Below are positions 5,378 through 8,252 of a stretch of 8,252 nucleotides of DNA, in pieces (the first letter of the stretch is position 1; each line of letters begins with the position of its first letter). The DNA is from Bacteroidales bacterium (GTDB lineage: Bacteria; Bacteroidota; Bacteroidia; Bacteroidales; UBA932). The stretch is taken from the NCBI GenBank assembly GCA_017615135.1, contig JAGAAU010000149.1, forward strand, positions 1 to 8,252. The letters are read 5' to 3'. The position numbers and the translations under genes are program-made. The notes beneath the pieces are model-generated. The model was not told the origin of the DNA. It searched no databases and was given only the letters and a program-made list of their open reading frames with translations.

Positions 5378-7456
5378 ATGAAGAAGTTACTGACCGTAAT
5401 AAGTGCCTCGATGCTGGCCCTGCTGCTGGCAATGAGTGCTGCACCCCAGTCGGAGGCGCGTCCCCGCAAAAAACTTCCCACTCCGCTTCCTATAATGGAA
5501 GTTCCGAATTTGCGCTTCGAACTCAGCATGGATGCCTCCAGAGGCGTGTTCATTCCTGCCGGGAATATGGAGGCCGTTCCCCGGAGTTGCGATTTCTGGC
5601 GGCTCATCCTGGACGATGGCCAGCTCACCGAAATCCCGGTACTGTCCAGCAGCCAAAAGGGGACTTTCCGTTTCGAAGACGGGGCTCTTGTAGTAGAATA
5701 TGCCCAGCTTCTCTCTGAGTACGGTGCCGTGTATACCATCAGGTTTACGGTAAGGATAGAGAAGGAGAACGGGCTTCTGAAGTTCACTCCTGCAGTTGAG
5801 AACAGTGCACAAGGGGTTCGCGTGAATGAATGCTTCTGCCCCATGGCAGACTTCCGTTCGCTTTGCGGAGAAAAAGAGCAGGATGCCCTTTACTGGCCAG
5901 AGGGTCCGGGAGTGCGCCATAAGGATCCCTGGAAGTGGTTGGACGGTATGACTGCCGCCTATTACAATCACGATGAATACGAAACCCATGTAAACCTGGT
6001 GTATCCCCGTGCGTCTATGAGCTGGTACGGAATTCAGTCTGCCGACAAATTCCTGTACTTCTGCCGCCAGGATCCTGATATGCGATTCTGCTTCCTGAGC
6101 CTGCGCCACAGCATCGGTGGCGACAATATCATCTGCACTGTCGATCATTTCCCCATGGCTCTGGAAGGGGAGAAGATAACCATGCCTTCAACTGTCGTGG
6201 GTCTGTTGGACGGAGACTGGCGCACTGCTGCCGGTCTTTACCGTGCCTGGGCCGAAGAAAGCTTCTACAAGCCCCTGAAGATTGATGACTGGATGCGCAC
6301 CATGACCGGATTCCAGAGGGTAATCATGCGCTCCCAGTACGGAGAAGACTATTATACACCGCAGGATTTGCCTGCTCTCTATGAAGAAGGTGCAAAGTAT
6401 GGGATAAAGACTCTCTTCCTCTTTGCCTGGTGGAAGGAGGGTATGGACAGGGCGTATCCCAAGTACGAAGAGGCTTATCCCGGGGCCTTCAAGGACCTTG
6501 CCGACAATATCCGGAAGGTTCAGGAGATGGGTGGCCGGGTAATCCTGGAGTGCAACTGCCATTTCATGGATCCTTCAGGCGATTTTTATAAGAATTACGG
6601 CGAGGAATGTCGTCTGCTGGATATCAACGGAAACGAGTATCGCCCGTCCTTCGTGTATGCCGGCAGGGGAGAGCTCCGTCAGCGACTGGGCAAGGTTCAG
6701 TTCCCTCTGGCCTGTGAAGGTTCTCCGCGCTGGAGGCAGCAGCTTGCAGATCAGGTGCGTTTGTTGGAATCTTTCGGGGCCGACTGTCTGTTCATGGACT
6801 GTTACGGCTTCTGCCCTTATCAGCTCTGTTTCAACTCAACCCATGATCACGGCAACCGCACCGACGAAGCCTGGAAGTATCACCGCATGATTTTCCAGGA
6901 TGCCATGGATTTCTCCTATTCAAAGGGTAAAGTCCTTGGTACTGAGGGTGTTACTGATATTGCCGGCGCTTATTGTCAGCTGCTTCACGGCAATATCCAG
7001 GCAGACTACAAGGTTAAGAGCGACCAGTTCCCACAGCTCTTCCGTTATACCTTCCCTGAGCCTGTAACTACCGAACGTGGTTTCCTTTCTTCCCGCGGAG
7101 ATTATGCGCGTCAGGTAAAATGCGCGTTGGTGATGGGCGAGCGCTATGATTCCCAGCTCTGGGTGTGCCGCAAAGGCATGGCTGCCGACCCCGCATATGC
7201 TGAACCCATGGGCTGGTGCGCTTCCAAACTGGACGAATACGGAGATTTCTTCTATTACGGAAAATTCACCGTTCTGGATACCAGCGAGCTGCCCTATTAT
7301 GTAAAACGTTCCGAATGGTACAACGCAGACGGAAGCAAGGTTCTCCGCGTGCTCTACAATGCCGCTGAGCGTTCGACTGCCGTGGTCTGCGGACTCAGAC
7401 TGGGACCGGACGAGATGCGTTTCGATATTTTCGACGTTAAAGATTATCTGAAATGA
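5378..7456 (+). CDS. Secreted DUF6259-like glycoside-hydrolase-fold protein
   Basis: A 692-residue protein with a Sec signal (hydrophobic core LLTVISASMLALLLAMS, cleavage probably near SEA|R). Residues about 40-270 look like a beta-sandwich of the kind preceding GH31/GH36-type barrels. From about residue 278 DGDWRTAAGLYRAWAEE leads into a TIM barrel with IKTLFLFAWW, GGRVILECNCHF, GADCLFMDCYG (Asp474) and KVLGTEGVTD (Glu523, Asp527); residues about 600-692 form a C-terminal beta domain. The DxxWRxAAxxYRxWA motif and overall plan match the DUF6259 family as I recall it. Asp474 at the end of a barrel strand is the best nucleophile candidate by analogy with GH31/GH36; the acid/base is uncertain. 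Substrate unknown; DUF6259 proteins commonly sit in Bacteroidota glycan loci. Starts 13 nt after the esterase gene behind an A-rich stretch (catagaaa) and ends with a 4-nt overlap with the next gene. GH101-like or GH36-like function remains possible. Confidence 0.7.
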   Translation: MKKLLTVISASMLALLLAMSAAPQSEARPRKKLPTPLPIMEVPNLRFELSMDASRGVFIPAGNMEAVPRSCDFWRLILDDGQLTEIPVLSSSQKGTFRFEDGALVVEYAQLLSEYGAVYTIRFTVRIEKENGLLKFTPAVENSAQGVRVNECFCPMADFRSLCGEKEQDALYWPEGPGVRHKDPWKWLDGMTAAYYNHDEYETHVNLVYPRASMSWYGIQSADKFLYFCRQDPDMRFCFLSLRHSIGGDNIICTVDHFPMALEGEKITMPSTVVGLLDGDWRTAAGLYRAWAEESFYKPLKIDDWMRTMTGFQRVIMRSQYGEDYYTPQDLPALYEEGAKYGIKTLFLFAWWKEGMDRAYPKYEEAYPGAFKDLADNIRKVQEMGGRVILECNCHFMDPSGDFYKNYGEECRLLDINGNEYRPSFVYAGRGELRQRLGKVQFPLACEGSPRWRQQLADQVRLLESFGADCLFMDCYGFCPYQLCFNSTHDHGNRTDEAWKYHRMIFQDAMDFSYSKGKVLGTEGVTDIAGAYCQLLHGNIQADYKVKSDQFPQLFRYTFPEPVTTERGFLSSRGDYARQVKCALVMGERYDSQLWVCRKGMAADPAYAEPMGWCASKLDEYGDFFYYGKFTVLDTSELPYYVKRSEWYNADGSKVLRVLYNAAERSTAVVCGLRLGPDEMRFDIFDVKDYLK
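7453..7456 (+). promoter_or_regulatory. ATGA start/stop overlap (translational coupling), decides the start of the last gene
   Basis: The ATG at 7453-7455 shares bases with the TGA at 7454-7456 that ends the DUF6259-like gene. The peptide from this ATG begins at once with a lipoprotein signal, which supports it as the true start. Coupled translation of the two genes is inferred. Confidence 0.65.
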
Positions 7457-8252
7457 AAGTTGTCTTTTCTGCAGTAGCCGCGCTGCTCTGCCTCAATGCC
7501 TGTTCCCTCAAGGAAGCTCCCGAAAGCCATTATATGGTTTTGGAAGCCGGGATAAACGATTCCCGCACCGTTCTGGACGATATAACCAAGGTATTATGGC
7601 AGGACACTGACGAAATTTGCGTAAACGGGCAGAAATCCACTTCCGTTACACTGTCGGAAGACTGCAGCCTGGCGCAGTTTACTCTTCCGCTTCTGGATCC
7701 TCCTTTCGAAGCGATTTATCCGGCATCCGCCTGGGTGGAAGGTAAGGCTGTACTTCCGGAACAGCAGCGCTATGTACCACAGTCTTTCGACCCGCGTGCC
7801 GCTCTGATGCTTTCATACTCGGCATCGGGTAATTCCATGTTCTTTTCACATGCGTCTTCCTATCTGAAAATCAGCGTTGCCAATGCCGGCGGTGCTGCCA
7901 TCAAAAGGATTGAGGTGCACTCCATCGGAGACGAGGATATGGCTGGCAGTTTCGGTGCGGATTTCCAGAACAGCTGCCTGGTGCGGGAGTCTGCATCCGG
8001 CAAATATGTTACCCTGCTGCCCCGTGAGGGGGAGAGTACCCTTCCGTTCGGAGAGCCCCTGTATATAGCTGTCGCTCCCGGAACCTACGCTTCGGGTATC
8101 AGGGTGAGAATTGTGGATGAAGAATATCATTATGCCGATATTTCCTCCTACAAGTCCTTTACTGCCGAGGCTGGCAGGGTGTACCGCACAAGTATGGATT
8201 TCACCCCTACGGGAACCGTTATCGACAGTGAAATGCCGGAAATTGCACCTCC
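7453..8252 (+). CDS. Lipoprotein with fimbrillin-like N-terminal domain, 3'-partial (paralogue of the module in the esterase lipoprotein)
   Basis: The frame stays open for 266 codons to the window edge, so only the N-terminal part is seen. The signal ends in LNAC with candidate lipidated Cys17, followed by SLKE, a charged stretch that could act as a surface-export signal (weak). Residues about 28-260 align with residues about 26-259 of the SGNH lipoprotein encoded upstream: VLWQDTDEI, YPAS, LPEQQ, DPRAAL, IKRIEVHSIGD, VAPGTYASGIRVRIVDE, KSFTAEAGRVY, FTPTGTVIDS. Both end with the same FTPxGT(L/V)IDS boundary followed by a Pro/Glu-rich linker, so a second, probably catalytic, domain is expected beyond the window (inference). 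It could be another SGNH esterase, a different enzyme, or nothing. The 4-nt overlap with the preceding gene puts it in the same operon. Confidence 0.82.
   Translation, partial: MKVVFSAVAALLCLNACSLKEAPESHYMVLEAGINDSRTVLDDITKVLWQDTDEICVNGQKSTSVTLSEDCSLAQFTLPLLDPPFEAIYPASAWVEGKAVLPEQQRYVPQSFDPRAALMLSYSASGNSMFFSHASSYLKISVANAGGAAIKRIEVHSIGDEDMAGSFGADFQNSCLVRESASGKYVTLLPREGESTLPFGEPLYIAVAPGTYASGIRVRIVDEEYHYADISSYKSFTAEAGRVYRTSMDFTPTGTVIDSEMPEIAP

Noticed and set aside
5387..6148. A 253-codon minus-strand open frame opposite the start of the DUF6259-like gene
   Set aside because: It is a shadow of the coding strand, with no signal peptide or domain.

Overview
The window reads as a fragment of a Bacteroidales-type glycan-degradation operon. 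I infer this from six tightly packed plus-strand genes for exported carbohydrate-active proteins, Bacteroidota-style lipoprotein signals, no Shine-Dalgarno sequences and A-rich start contexts. GC is moderate, about the low-to-mid 50s by eye. A gut or rumen Bacteroidales with a CAZyme-rich genome fits. No 16S rRNA gene, marker gene or SusC/SusD pair is in view, so the genus is open and I cannot call it a classical PUL from this window alone.

Layout, left to right, all on +: (1) the 3' part of a five-bladed beta-propeller glycosidase-like gene (bases 2-721, cut by the window edge); (2) 718-2691, a secreted protein with two fused clan GH-A TIM-barrel units; (3) 2698-3840, a stand-alone paralogue of those units; (4) 3844-5364, a lipoprotein with a fimbrillin-like N-terminal domain and a C-terminal SGNH/GDSL esterase domain; (5) 5378-7456, a large secreted DUF6259-like glycoside-hydrolase-fold protein; (6) 7453 to the window end, a second lipoprotein whose N-terminal domain is homologous to that of gene 4. 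Junctions are -4, +6, +3, +13 and -4 nt, so this is almost certainly one polycistronic message. No promoter, terminator, RNA gene, mobile element or CRISPR array is visible, and there is no gene-free stretch longer than 13 bases.

The most striking observation is that genes 2 and 3 hold three consecutive copies of one GH-A unit, each opening with a QW(T/S)xxxAxxWW motif. The second and third copies keep the acid/base Glu (NEP) and the nucleophile Glu (EYM). The first copy has lost both (Ser and Arg instead) and also two active-site histidines. It looks like a catalytically dead GH domain kept as a fusion partner of a live one. A second duplication links genes 4 and 6, which share a roughly 240-residue surface-lipoprotein module.

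Working model (inference): the propeller enzyme, one or two GH-A enzymes and the DUF6259-like enzyme attack different linkages of one branched glycan. The SGNH lipoprotein removes ester groups such as acetyl. The fimbrillin-like modules may hold enzymes or substrate at the cell surface. The substrate cannot be deduced from the sequence.
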